From NCBI GenBank assembly GCA_905160935.1, contig CAJHZI010000814.1:304001-368000 (forward strand): 64,000 nucleotides of DNA, in the 5' to 3' direction. Shown in pieces: positions 54,735 through 64,000 of the stretch. The notes beneath the pieces were generated by a model. That model made no database searches, was not told the DNA's origin, and was given only the letters and a program-made list of their open reading frames with translations. The first letter of the stretch is position 1; every line of letters starts with the position of its first letter. A program made the position numbers and the translations under genes. The stretch comes from Enchytraeus crypticus (Eukaryota; Annelida; Clitellata; Enchytraeida; Enchytraeidae).

Positions 54735-54960
54735 GGTACACATTCTTAGTCATAGTCTGCTTTCACACTCCATAAAGAGCATTCCATGGATAAACTAGTT
54801 AATCCTTTAACAAAATAATGAATATATCTTATCCATATCTTATGAAGCCTTTAGCTTGTGAAAATGTGGCTCTGGAGGTGGTTTCCCATTGCCTTCCTCT
54901 ACTCTTGCTTAGTCGCCTTTTACGACGCTTGCGATTAGTGGTTGATCGATTTTCAACAGT
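54735..54960 (+). repeat. Copy of the 15255-15560 dispersed repeat
   Basis: Shared blocks are CATAGTCTGCTTTCACACTC, TTATCCATATCTTATG, GTGGTTTCCCATTGCCTTCC and TTAGTCGCCTTTTACGAC. It lies in intron 3, 250 bases after exon 3. 54961-55720 shows no recognisable element. Confidence 0.7.
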
Positions 54961-55724
54961 GTTCCCACGCGAATACCGTAACAGTGTTTCCAGTGTTCCC
55001 CTTGAATGTCGTGGAATGTTGTGGGAAGCACCCTGGTCCTGAAATGTTCTGGAGATATTATAGAACTTAAATGTGCCCGTAACCTTTCTAGGTTCATGTG
55101 GGGTCAAATGTACGCCTTAGTTTACGTTATGCTATATAACCTTTTCTGGATATTAAATTTCCTGTCAGGCCCTATTACCTTTGTTTTCTATAGTTGTCAA
55201 CAGTAATATTTACTTTGTTTACTTTGTCTTTCTGAGAATATTTCAATTTTTGGTAAGCTTCAATTTTTACTTATTCCTAGTTGGAAAACGTGGGATCAAT
55301 TTGTCCCCATATAAAAATGCTAGTTTCGTGATCAAAAATGCGTCAATTAAACCCTGACAGACTATCATTCATGTAAACGACAGCTTGCTTTCATTTGATT
55401 GGTCTTAAATTCAATGGACTGTGCAATTAGCTGATGGCTTACCTTCAGATGGCTTGCCCACGATTGTTTGACAGCATGTCAAACCTGGCTTGCCTACTGA
55501 TGGTTGATATTTATGTATAGAGCTAAAAAGCGATTATCAATCAAAAACATCAATTAAAAGTTGGCTTATTCATTTGATTGGTCGATGGCACAGTTAACTG
55601 ATGTCTTGCCTTTCGTTGCTGTCTATGGGTGGCTTTCCTACATACAGTGATCGTTGTATTGATGACTACAATATCAATTACGATTTAGATTAGTTCAAAC
55701 TCAGTAACATGCTACTATGTGAAC

Positions 55725-56260
55725 CGCGAAACTCGCCTAGGGTTCCTCTCTCTCTTTGTGCACTGCAGGTCCATGGTATATAACGCCTCCACGCTACTCT
55801 GTCTTCCGCGTTTCTCTTCATATCCACATATGAGTAGATCTTTGAATCATCGAACATTCCTAATCTCGGCCTGCCTCTGCCTCTATTTCCTTCCATTCTG
55901 CTTTGTAGGACCCCTTTTAGTAGACTTTCCCCCTTAGAATGTGTCTATCCGACTCTTCTTCCTATTACTTAATACATGTATCAACTGTCTATCTGTACCA
56001 ACTTTCTATAGAATTTCTTCATTTGTAACCTTTTGAGTCCAGCTAATCCTTCCATTCTTCTCCATAATCACATTTCATATGCCTCTAGTTTTCTGATATC
56101 ATCCTTCCTTAAGGTCCATATTTCACATCCTTATAATAGTCCAGATCAAGGTTTTCACTATCTTTATCTTTGTGTCCTTCTTTAGAATTTTTGTTAGCAA
56201 TAATTTCCTAATACCAAAGGCCTTTTTTATTTGTGCAATCCTACTGCATTGACAGGAATG
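55725..56260 (-). mobile_element. RTE-type LINE 3' end
   Basis: On the minus strand, from 56260: a DNRK-type block, YGCETW-region text, then the SWTQK and VTNEEIL motifs, and the 3' end with GTTATATACCATGGACCTGC and GTGCACAAAGAGAGAGAG. It matches 44470-45008 closely. It ends about 210 bases before formin exon 4. Confidence 0.8.
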
Positions 56261-56305
56261 ACACTTTATAAATACAAATTGTCTTTCCTCGTTCACAAGT
56301 ACATA

Positions 56306-56375
56306 CGATTTTTCAGTAGTTCATGTACATAGCGGTTTTTTCAGTAGTTCATGTACATAGCGGTTTTTCAGTAGT
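56306..56375. repeat. 33-bp tandem repeat, about two copies
   Basis: TTTTTCAGTAGTTCATGTAC followed by ATAGCGG is repeated with one extra T, plus a partial third start (TTTTTCAGTAGTG). It lies about 95 bases upstream of the exon 4 acceptor. Confidence 0.85.
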
Positions 56376-56468
56376 GTCTTTATCTCCTGTCTTGTTAGTT
56401 GAACTATGTGATTTAAAATGAATATGTGTAAGACAATGGCGTAGTATCTTTTTGTGTTGTGTTAATAG

Positions 56469-56574
56469 ACACGACAAAGTGCTAGAAGGTATTACAGTAT
56501 CAGGTGAGATGAACACTCAGGAAAGGTTTGCTCCAATTTTGCAGGGTCTTCTGCATGGCGACACTCAAATGAAG
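56469..56574 (+). CDS. dia: Diaphanous-type formin exon 4
   Basis: After the acceptor TTGTGTTGTGTTAATAG, 106 bases complete the Gly codon and read HDKVLEGITVSGEMNTQE and RFAPILQGLLHGDTQMK, ending on a codon boundary before GTTTGA. Vertebrate DIAPH has ERVLEAMTERAEMDEVERF and QPLLDGLKSG at this place. The donor is a weaker GTTTGA. The expected next exon (…CLQLINA…) was not found before 64000. The last RTE insertion ends about 210 bases upstream of this exon. Confidence 0.85.
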
Positions 56575-57079
56575 GTTTGACAATCTTTGGAGACTGTTAG
56601 GCTTATATTCGGAAAACCGTAAGATATTATACTACGTGATACATTATAATAATTTAATTATTAAGTCCTGATGATGACATTCATAAGGTATTTATCTAAT
56701 TTGCTTAATTCTATATGAAGAAGTAAATATATATGTCAAGGTCACTAATGTTCATTATATTATTTTAATCCTAAAACATTGACCTCGGCCTTGAGAGCTC
56801 GCTGAATTTAATCTAAAGGTTTTAATCACAAAGTCGTGTTTAAAAAAATTAAATTAAATTTATTAAATAAAACACGAATTAAATAGTACTTACAGACAGT
56901 GCACAAAGAAACGAAAACATCCAATAGTTCTATCGCGCAGAGTATAGTAACTCGAGATACAATCCAGAATAAAATATTCTATCGCAAATTTAACACATAG
57001 GCCTACGACTATATGCACAAATTTATATATTAGTAATCCAATTTAAATAACGACCACAAAACTACTTTAGAAATTCTAC

Positions 57080-57420
57080 CGTAAGAACCTCTGTGTTCTA
57101 CGTTAGCACCTACAAAACAAAGCTATCTCTATTCTCTTGCGTTTCCTTTTACCACACTTCAGGTCTCCATCACCGCCTTATCTGCTCACAGATAAGCCAC
57201 TATCGTCGATATCGTCTAGACGTGAAAGATCTGTATCTTTCCTAATATCTTTCCAAACACGTGTTCTCTCCTCTCAATCCTTTTCACGTGTCCTTGTAAA
57301 CAAACCTTCACCTCTCGAATTCTCCTCTGACCAGGCTGGTCCACCAATCAGAGGCTCTGAAACTATTTAAGCCCCGCCCACGACGGAGATCTGAACAGCT
57401 GACTCGTATTATATTAGCAT
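57080..57420 (+). promoter_or_regulatory. Promoter-like cluster of CCAAT, TATA-like and GC boxes
   Basis: CACCAATCAGAGGCTC, then CTATTTAAG about 15 bases on, then CCCCGCCCACG occur within 60 bases at 57337-57382, preceded by a pyrimidine-rich stretch open from 57137 to 57370. It could be the promoter of an LTR or other element. No paired repeat was found. Flanking 56575-57080 and 57420-57695 hold nothing recognisable. Confidence 0.3.
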
Positions 57421-57699
57421 ATAATGTATTATGCTAGAAAATAGCATTTTACATTCCCAGTTGCAAAACATATATACACTAATAATACAACAAATATGTG
57501 ATTCTGACAATATCTGTAAATAGAATGTAACTTACAGGGAGGTTATGAGACCAAGGAGTTCTCAGGGTTTAAGCCGGAAAGGATATAAGTCAAGACCTTA
57601 AGGCTTAGAGAGGTCTCAGATCAAGCAGAGTTTAAGGTTAATTAATCTCTAGGAGGGTTCAAGATAGGGATGTAAGATAAGGGGGACCCAGCGTCACAC

Positions 57700-57736
57700 A
57701 CGCAAACACACACACACACACATACACACACACAGC
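57700..57736. repeat. (CA)n microsatellite
   Basis: An imperfect CACACA run. 57737-58010 is unremarkable intron sequence. Confidence 0.9.
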
Positions 57737-58014
57737 CGTGAACATTGCTCATTTCAACATTATAGCTTAGCTTAGCCTACATAACCTCAAAATATTTCCG
57801 TTAATGCATAACCACATGACTCCTAATCAAAACACTTTGAAATACCCAGTTTTGATTCAGTATAAACTTAGTTTGTCCCTTGAATCTTACAAAGATATCA
57901 TTTAACTATTACTCACTGCGACGCAATTTAGGTTTGTTAGTATGATTGCGAGCGTCGACATAAAATCTATTAATAAAATCTACACCCTTAAATTGAAGTT
58001 AATATATTCTGGTT

Positions 58015-58990
58015 AATAAAAAGTTAATAACAAACTGGTTCTTAATGCATCTAAAACAGAAATAATTATTTTTAGCTCTCAGCGCCAACTCAATACAATT
58101 AATGTAACCTCGATTGCATTGGGTGAAGCAAATGCACCTGTTGTGAACACTGTTCGTAACCTTGGTGTGGTGTTGTCTTTGACTCTAACCTGACCTTTGA
58201 GCAACATTCTAAGCAATTATCTTCTTCCTGTTTCTTTCAAATTCGCAAGTTGTGGAGTATTTGACCATGTTTGTCTTCCACATAAATTTTTAGTGCATTA
58301 AATTCTTCCACATAAATTTTTAGTTCATGCCTTTATTTCCTCAAGGCTGGATTATTGTAATAGCCTGTTCGTAGGTTGCAATAAATCGGTAATTGATAGA
58401 CAGCAAAGAATTCAGAATGCAGCTGCAAGATTAGTTCTTCGTGCGAGGCGCTCTGATTTGGACACACTTTTGCTACAGAAACTTCATTGGCTTAAAATTC
58501 CGGAACGGATTGAATTCAAATCCTGCCTTACCACGTGCAAATGCCTGACTAACTTAACCCCGTCATATCTTTATGACTATTGTATACCATTAAGTTCTTG
58601 TTCGGTTAGGAAAAACTTGCGATCTGATGAATCAGGAAAAATCGCTGATCCGAAATGCCGAGCAGTTTCTTATGGTGAAAAGTCGTTTCCTGTAGCAGGT
58701 CCCAAATTGTGGAATGAACTTCCACAATTTATAAGACATTCTGATAAACCTGATAGCTTTAAAAAGAGTCTTAAGACACATCTTTTGCTAGATCATTCCA
58801 TGTAAATTCTGCTTACGGATAAATCTCTCAGATTACGATATTTAAGCTATGTTACATATGATAGTTATTTGATAATATATTGATTTTTACTGTGTGCATT
58901 TTACTGTATACTGTTGTTTACCGTAGCTGTTGTAAAGTATAGAGATGCCTTAGCATGTTATACTCTATTAAGCATTAAACTTTAATATTC
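58015..58990 (+). mobile_element. CR1/L2-type LINE 3' end, distinct family
   Basis: NKLVLNASKTEIIIFSSQRQ and VNTVRNLGVVL open it, with a frame change. Then RLDYCNSLFVGCNKSVID and RQQRIQNAAARLVLRARRSD lead into 58458-58805 with LLQKLHWLKIPERIEFKSCL, SYGEKSFPVAGPKLWNELPQ and FKKSLKTHLLLDHSM and a proper stop. A 30-base duplication (TTCCACATAAATTTTTAGT) lies at 58276-58325. The tail differs from the (ATT)n family at 54108. Confidence 0.8.
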
Positions 58991-59039
58991 ATTCACATTT
59001 GGATTTAAATAGATTTTCTTATATTCTTCATAAACAAAC

Positions 59040-59180
59040 AACACCAGTATCATTGAAACCATTGTGTTTTGAAACCATCAATCTCTGCATGCAATTTTCC
59101 GAATAAATTTCATTCAATGATTTTTTATTACTGTAGACTCAGAGCTTTTGGGCTTCTTCATCCCCCACACTTTTTATAAT
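59040..59180 (-). pseudogene. Fragment of the small Polinton-associated gene
   Basis: The plus strand parallels 40085-40205 (GAAACCATCAATCTCTGCAT, then TCCGAA and ACTGTAGACTCA...GCTTCTT). This is the C-terminal text of the unknown Polinton gene, reading on the minus strand. It is a second, separate relic. Confidence 0.5.
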
Positions 59181-59209
59181 GAGTAATAAGTAGTGTAAGA
59201 CTGTATGAA

Positions 59210-59735
59210 CTGCTTGACTTGACCTACTTTACTTTGTCTACATTTATATGACCTAACTTGACCTACTTTACTACTTTACTTGGTCCACCTTTATTTGTTT
59301 ACATTTGTATAACCTTGAACAGGCTAAGTAGAATACGCCTCGCCCACAGTCTTTGTTTACATCAAGCTTGACATTGGCTAAATAGAATACACCCCGCCCA
59401 CCGCCAGCAGCCATTCGACCCACTAAAGTTTGACGTAAACATGATGACTCATTCGAACCGGCGCAATTATTGTTTTGACCTACTATGGTACGCCATAAAC
59501 ATGATGACTCATTAGAATTGGCGCAATTATTGTTCGAACTAGTAATGTTTGACCTGAAGTTGTGCACGCTCTGCGGCTAGTTGTGCGCGTTGCGCGGGGA
59601 GTTGTGCGCGATGTTTTGCGCGTTCTGCGGCGAGTTGTGCGCATTGCGCGGGGAGTAGTGTGCGATGATGTGCAAGCATTCTGCGGCGAGTTGTGCGCGA
59701 TGTGCGCACAATGTGTGCCTGTGCAACGTGTTATG
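59210..59735. repeat. Minisatellite-rich border of the long inverted-repeat element
   Basis: 59425-59545 has two ~70-base units with AACATGATGACTCATT and GGCGCAATTATTGTT. 59310-59400 has two copies of GGCTAA-TAGAATACnCC-GCCCAC. 59570-59730 is an array around GAGTTGTGCGCG. It may belong to the inverted repeat, whose matching half lies beyond 64000. Confidence 0.7.
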
Positions 59736-60258
59736 CCACAATGTGTCATAATGTATGAAAACGTGTGTGCATGTGCGCGATGTGTGTGCGTATGTATGCG
59801 CATGCATATATGTATGTAAGTGCAAGTATATGCGCTGCATGTGTATGTGTGCACACATGTGTGTGTGTGCATGTATGAACCTGAAATGTGCGTAGATGTG
59901 TTCGAACTTGTGTGTATGTGCAAGTATGTGCGTGTAAGTTTGTGCGTTTGCTCGCACATGTGTTGCAGTATATTGAAAATGTTTGCGTATGTGCGTTCGC
60001 ACATGTGTATGTAAGTGTATTTGTATGTGCTCGATGTTGTCAATGATGACTGTAGCGCTCTAATTGTTGTTATGTTATGCGCCTGTGCGTGCTTCTTTGT
60101 ATATGTAAGTGTGCGTGTATAGTTAAGTGGAGCACACATACCGGAGGGCAAGTGTGCCTATGCGGATGTTACAATATCAAATGCGTTGCCCAAACTTACA
60201 GACTATGTATAGTGTATCAATAAAATTATCCTGAAGTCTTTTACGTCCACGATAGAAT

Positions 60259-60772
60259 AGTATGAAAAATTTTCCTTAAATTCCACTACGACGTGATAAA
60301 GACGAAGTACGACAAAAATGCTCAGTAACTATACACCGACACTGACTCGCTCTGTTACCATATTAAAACTCACGACTTGTATAAAGACATGATGTAATTT
60401 CTTGACCACATGGGCAACTCCAACTTCCCTCCTTCCAACCCCTGTTTCAGCAAAGTAAGTGATAGAAAATTGAGATTTTTCAAAGACGAGTGCGAAGGGC
60501 TGCAACCACTCGCATTTGTAGAATTGAGGGCTAAAATGTACAGTCTCCAACTCCCCAAGTCCACTGCGAAATGGATTCAAAACTCGTTTCGTAAAAAGCA
60601 TATAACTCGCGAGACTGTTGTCAATAGCCTCTTGAATCGAACGAAAACGAGGGTTGAATTCTGCAGCATTCGCAGCAAGGAACATGTTTTGAAAACTCTG
60701 ACTCTGACAAAAGACGGACTGAATCCCTACGATGACAAGCGTTACATCCTCCCGATGGGTACACCACTTTGA
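60259..60772 (+). pseudogene. Polinton DNA polymerase B, C-terminal fragment
   Basis: LKFHYDVIKTKYDK, then YTDTDSLCYHIKTHDLYKDM (palm motif), then in an open frame from 60410 DHMGNSNFPPSNPCFSK, RFFKDECEGLQPLAFVELR, KMYSLQLPKSTAKWIQNS and NPYDDKRYILPMGT with a natural stop. It differs from the polymerase at 37180-39930, so it derives from another Polinton lineage. The frame has a stop before 60410. No exonuclease part is present. Confidence 0.75.
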
Positions 60773-61189
60773 CATACGGTCACGTCAAAATTAAAACGGC
60801 GTAAAAATTCTCCTTGTTATAAATATTGCTGTAGCATGTAGAAAGTGGTTTATATTGAAACTTTGCAAATATTTTGCTTACTGTACATTTTAAATACCGA
60901 CGAATAATTTTCTGAACATTGTTTAGAGTCATAAAGACTCGTGTAATTTTCTGAACATTGTTTAGAGTCATAGAGACTGGTTTGAAATATGTTGGACTTT
61001 ATATATAGAGTCATAAAGACTGTGTGCAGATGTTATTAATAAATTCTCAGAGTCATAAAGAGTCTGGATAAAATGTCTTGTTTCTTTAAATAGTCAAATC
61101 ATTATCTGTTTAACGTCAATCGATTTTCAAACATCAAACATGGTTATTTCTCTGATACCGTTTGTTGAAAAACACAATTCACACTAAAC

Positions 61190-61440
61190 ATGTATGCGCA
61201 TGAGAAAGAGACATATCTTTATTTCGACAACAACAACATCAGTGTAAAGTCGCATACATACAAGCATGATGAGGCATGATATGACCTCCTAAAGAAATTG
61301 ATTGGTGTTACGGAGTCTAACAAGATGTATTAAATCCTATTAAAAACGCCCGCTTCGTCGAACCTGACGTAGGCGAATTTGACGGTATAACGCGCATCTT
61401 ACTCAAATCTCGGGCGCGCGATAAACAGAGAAGTTGCACA
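61190..61440 (+). pseudogene. Possible second Polinton gene fragment
   Basis: MYAHEKETYLYFDNNNISVK, then in shifted frames NARFVEPDVGEFDGITRIL. It resembles in layout a Polinton protein with a YxxNNNxxxI start, but homology is uncertain. Confidence 0.35.
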
Positions 61441-61803
61441 AATGTTTAAAAAGGGTAGAAATATTTCAGTACTATTTCAAACATAGCAGAACAGTAAGCC
61501 TCAATTCACACAACGTTACTTATAAGCAACTGCATTTCTGAAACATTATGAAACTTAGTGAGAAAATTAATGAATGACATTCGCAAGTCATCATCGTTGA
61601 ATTACTATACATCACAGTATTCGCTAACAATAATAGTAATAATTCTCTTAGGATCACAGTGAGAGCGTGTTATAGACGATAAAGATACTTAAAGTTTAAT
61701 TTAAAATCAACAAAAATATGCCGATATAATTCTATCGCAGACGTAAAAGACTTCATGATAATTTTATTGATACACTATATATGTTACAGGAAATGAGTCA
61801 ATC

Positions 61804-61942
61804 AGGGAATTTGTAAATTACCTTAAAATTTATGGTGATTTGTAAATTACCTGATTCACTCAGTGAATTTATAAATTCACTAAAAAAGCCAGGGAATTTA
61901 CAAATTCCCTGAAAATTTCTATGCTTTTTTGACAAATTCCCT
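61804..61942. repeat. Palindromic iterons at 29-bp spacing, left arm
   Basis: 20-base units start at 61804, 61833, 61862 and 61891, exactly 29 apart, with a degenerate fifth ending at 61942. Units are AGGGAATTTGTAAATTACCT, TGGTGATTTGTAAATTACCT, AGTGAATTTATAAATTCACT and AGGGAATTTACAAATTCCCT. The last two are palindromes whose arms differ by matching changes. Confidence 0.9.
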
Positions 61943-62139
61943 GACGCAATTAATGAATAAAGCAGTCTGTTACGGCGTTCGAGAATCGTTCAGTTAACAC
62001 TTGAAAATGGTTTGCCAACCAAGTTTTTAACTTGTATAACATTACTTCTACTTGTAATTGTGAATATCTACGAGTTTTGTAACGAAACAAAAGTAGAAGA
62101 GGTTTTCTTAAACATAGAACTTAAACACATAGAAGAGGT

Positions 62140-62520
62140 AGTGTAACGGTTGCTTAGCACTTGTTGTTACAAGTTAGGCTCGCATGACAAAGGCTATTAC
62201 ATTTTATTTTCGCTTTTTAACATTTACAACGGTTACCCTTGCATCTATTTTTGCCTCCACAATTACATTTCAAGAACCCTTGTCCACCCCGCAATTCGAT
62301 TCCATTTGGACTGCTTTTCTCAAGCCACCTCCTCTTTCTGACTAACATCGCTAACAGTCAGAAGTTTATGAACACAAAGATTGAATTGATTTCTAGAGTA
62401 TTTGTCCTTTAACACTCCTGCGCGCACGGATATGCGATACATGCCGTTCATATCCCTGTCAATGATTACACCTATTAAATTACGAGGATCACCTCGACCT
62501 CTATTCACAATTGGTAAGAA
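62140..62520 (-). pseudogene. C-terminus of an integrase-like protein with Cys-rich tail
   Basis: From 62508 the minus strand reads NRGRGDPRNLIGVIIDRDMN, YRISVRAGVLKDKYSRNQF, and after a frame change GGQGFLKCNCGGKNRCKGNR with CKC, then KAKIKCNSLCHASLTCNNKC. This RNLIGV...YxIGxxxGxLKxxYxRNQF and CNCxxxxxCxxNRCxCxKAxxxCNSxCHxSxxCxN pattern is the tail of a transposon-encoded rve-integrase family often annotated as KRBA2-like. One stop lies in the Cys-rich part. The catalytic domain is absent. Confidence 0.6.
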
Positions 62521-62665
62521 ACTTCTGAGGCACGTTTAGAATGCAGCGGAAGTAGATTGCAGAATTTCGTCAAAATGTTCCTGATACACCATGATACATT
62601 TCTTAACCAATTATTCTGATTGTTATATATCTCTCAGCGGAATTTTGATTCGCAGCGCACAATAT

Positions 62666-62699
62666 ATCACAACCAATTATTCTGATAATTGGTTGTGAT
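62666..62699. repeat. Perfect 15-bp-arm hairpin
   Basis: ATCACAACCAATTAT (62666-62680) and its exact reverse complement (62685-62699) enclose TCTG. Part of it (AACCAATTATTCTGAT) also occurs at 62608. Confidence 0.9.
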
Positions 62700-63205
62700 A
62701 ATATTAATATTGAGCATTCGCCTACTGGCTGAATATGTGTACGACTCTCGAGCGTCGTAAACAGATAGCTTTATTCATTAATAGCGTCAGGGAATTTGCA
62801 AAAATTATATTATAGATATCATATTATTACATTATATTATTATTATCATTATATACTATATTATTATTAATAATATTATATTAGAATAATATTATATTAT
62901 ATTATATTATATTATATTATATTATATTATATTATATTATATTATATTATATTATATTATATTATAATAATATTATATTAAAATTATCATATTATTATAC
63001 TATAGATCCCATATTATCATATTATAGATATCACTAATTATAGATATCATAACCAATTATTATTATATAGATACATATCATAACCAAATAACCAATTACC
63101 TTGATACATATCATAACCAATCGCCAACTGGCTGAATTTGTGTACGACTCTCGAGCGTCGTACACAGATTTCTTTATTCAATAATTGAGTCAGGGAATTT
63201 GTCAA
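62700..63205. repeat. Direct repeats around an (ATT)n/(TATTA)n tract
   Basis: CGCCTACTGGCTGAATATGT to TCAGGGAATTTG (about 62720-62801) recurs as CGCCAACTGGCTGAATTTGT to TCAGGGAATTTG (63122-63201). Between them 62805-63000 is a TATTA/ATT-rich tract. Confidence 0.8.
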
Positions 63206-63223
63206 AAAAGCATTTTAAAATTT

Positions 63224-63329
63224 CGGGAATTTGTAAACTTCCTGGCTTTTTAGTGAATTTATAAATTCACTGAGTGAATCACATAATTTACAAATCACCT
63301 GAAATTTTCAGGGAATTTACAAATTCCCT
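63224..63329. repeat. Palindromic iterons at 29-bp spacing, right arm
   Basis: Units begin at 63224, 63252, 63281 and 63310 (spacing 28, 29, 29). The second and fourth are identical to the third and fourth of the left array. A half-unit lies at 63192. They are in inverted order relative to the left array. Confidence 0.9.
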
Positions 63330-64000
63330 GATTTGATACATTCACTGTAACATATACATAGTGTGCAAGTTTGGGCAACGCATTTGATATTGCAACATCC
63401 GCATAGGCACACTTGCCCTTCTGTATGTGTGCTGTACTTAACTTAAAATAAGGCAGATATGAGTAAATCGTAAGAGTTGTTTAAAGCAATTCGCATAGTA
63501 ATATTAAAAAAAACCTAACACTTACGCTACACATACGTGACTACATGCACATGTACTTACACACGCACACTCGAGGTACCTACATTCACACAGATGTGTG
63601 CACAGACACACTTACACACGCACACTTACATACATATGCAAAGAAGCACGCACAGTCGCATAACATAACACCAATTAGAGCGCTACAGTCATCATTGACA
63701 ACATCGAGCACACTCACATACACTTACATACACATGTGCGAAAGCACATACGCCAACATTTTCAATATACTGCAACACATATGCGAGCACATGCGCAAAC
63801 ATACACGCACATGCCTGCACATACACAAAAGTTCGAACAAATCTATGCACATTTGAGGTGCATACATTCACACACACACGTCTGCACACATACACATGCA
63901 GCGCATATACTTGCACTTACATATATACATATATGCATACGCATACATACGCACACACATCGCGCACATGCACACACGTTTACACACATTATGACACATT

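Larger units (their letters stand above)
60211..61776 (+). mobile_element. Polinton deletion derivative, 1.57 kb, with 5'-AG termini
   Basis: AGTGTATCAATAAAATTATC at 60211 is mirrored by GATAATTTTATTGATACACT ending at 61776. Similarity runs for about 49 bases with three mismatches. ATGTAT precedes and ATATAT follows, a plausible 6-bp duplication. AG termini and 6-bp duplications are Polinton features. Inside are the C-terminus of polymerase B (60259-60772), a 39-base tandem with GAGTCATAAAGACT (60912-61060) and a second gene fragment (61190-61440). The right arm of the host element lacks this block, which shows it is an insertion. Confidence 0.75.
59741..64000. mobile_element. Element with long inverted repeats, running off the window
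   Basis: The left arm (59741-60210 plus 61777-about 62000) and the right arm (about 63140-64000) are reverse complements. The match continues to the last base of the window and includes GCGTTGCCCAAACTT (60184, 63369). Each arm has a TG/CA-rich outer part and an AT-rich inner part with palindromic iterons. The arms are at least 690 bases and interrupted on the left by a Polinton derivative. The centre (62000-63140) holds an integrase-like protein relic and an (ATT)n tract. Terminal inverted repeats this long are seen in Polintons and some other DNA elements; the outer ends are needed to classify it. Confidence 0.75.

Noticed and set aside
57137-57370. 78-codon frame as a small host gene
   Set aside because: Ser/Pro-rich text without recognisable motif, no splice or start context, and a promoter-like cluster inside it.
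59483-60151. Long His/Thr/Cys-rich open stretches on both strands
   Set aside because: They are translations of a TG/CA-rich tract. Frames are open because the tract lacks stops, and the mirror arm at 63545-63916 does the same.
61804-61942. Regular 29-bp periodicity resembling a CRISPR array
   Set aside because: Units are palindromes with 9-bp spacers of similar AT-rich text, mirrored in an inverted arm, in an animal genome. Not CRISPR.

Overview
The window is eukaryotic nuclear DNA and almost certainly from an animal, most likely an arthropod. It is AT-rich, has no operons, and is dense with LINEs, SINEs, LTR elements, a Penelope-like element, DNA transposons and Polinton/Maverick remains. 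The species cannot be fixed from the sequence. The arthropod guess rests on the mix of element families: jockey and RTE/'craniofacial development protein 2-like' LINEs, and a repeat-encoded MPREC...HPDxFC protein family.

Host gene. Four small plus-strand exons (33601-33672, 46860-46914, 54352-54485, 56469-56574) have AG/GT borders and compatible phases. Read in order they encode about 122 residues of the armadillo-like FH3 region of a diaphanous-type formin. From 33.6 kb onward the window is therefore introns of this gene. The sequence to the left is probably an upstream intron or flank, and the remaining exons lie outside or were not found.

Layout. 1-5465: an old minus-strand RTE LINE split by a 4.9-kb LTR element (5-bp target duplication CCTGT) that lacks pol, with a tRNA-type SINE in its 3' LTR. 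5470-12180: a 5S rRNA-derived SINE, a 98-bp-arm hairpin, LINE fragments, a broken MPREC-family gene and a jockey LINE. 12220-13910: LINE fragments and a mariner derivative. 13925-33400: a nested stack. A Penelope-like reverse transcriptase is interrupted at a TA by an 18.3-kb segment with pogo-like ends. Inside that, a (TA)n tract holds a 13.4-kb Ty3/gypsy element (minus strand, 727/729-bp LTRs). That element is itself interrupted by a second mariner and by a 0.7-kb insert in RNase H.

34-46.5 kb (first intron): a MITE, a SINE, LINE pieces and a decayed Polinton (protein-primed DNA polymerase B, retroviral-type integrase, capsid-like protein). The polymerase is split by a solo LTR, and the rest by tandem RTE copies. 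47-54 kb (second intron) is mainly LINEs and SINEs. 54.5-56.5 kb (third intron) holds a repeat copy and an RTE tail. 57-64 kb: a CR1/L2 LINE tail, then the left part of a long-inverted-repeat element that runs off the window. It carries 29-bp-spaced palindromic iterons in both arms and has a 1.57-kb Polinton deletion derivative inserted in its left arm.

Most notable. The gypsy polyprotein carries, between protease and reverse transcriptase, a segment that looks like the N-terminal lobe of Tpt1/KptA tRNA 2'-phosphotransferase. I know of no described element with this arrangement. The same element has no recognisable integrase and a 2.8-kb leader built of blocks of different simple repeats.
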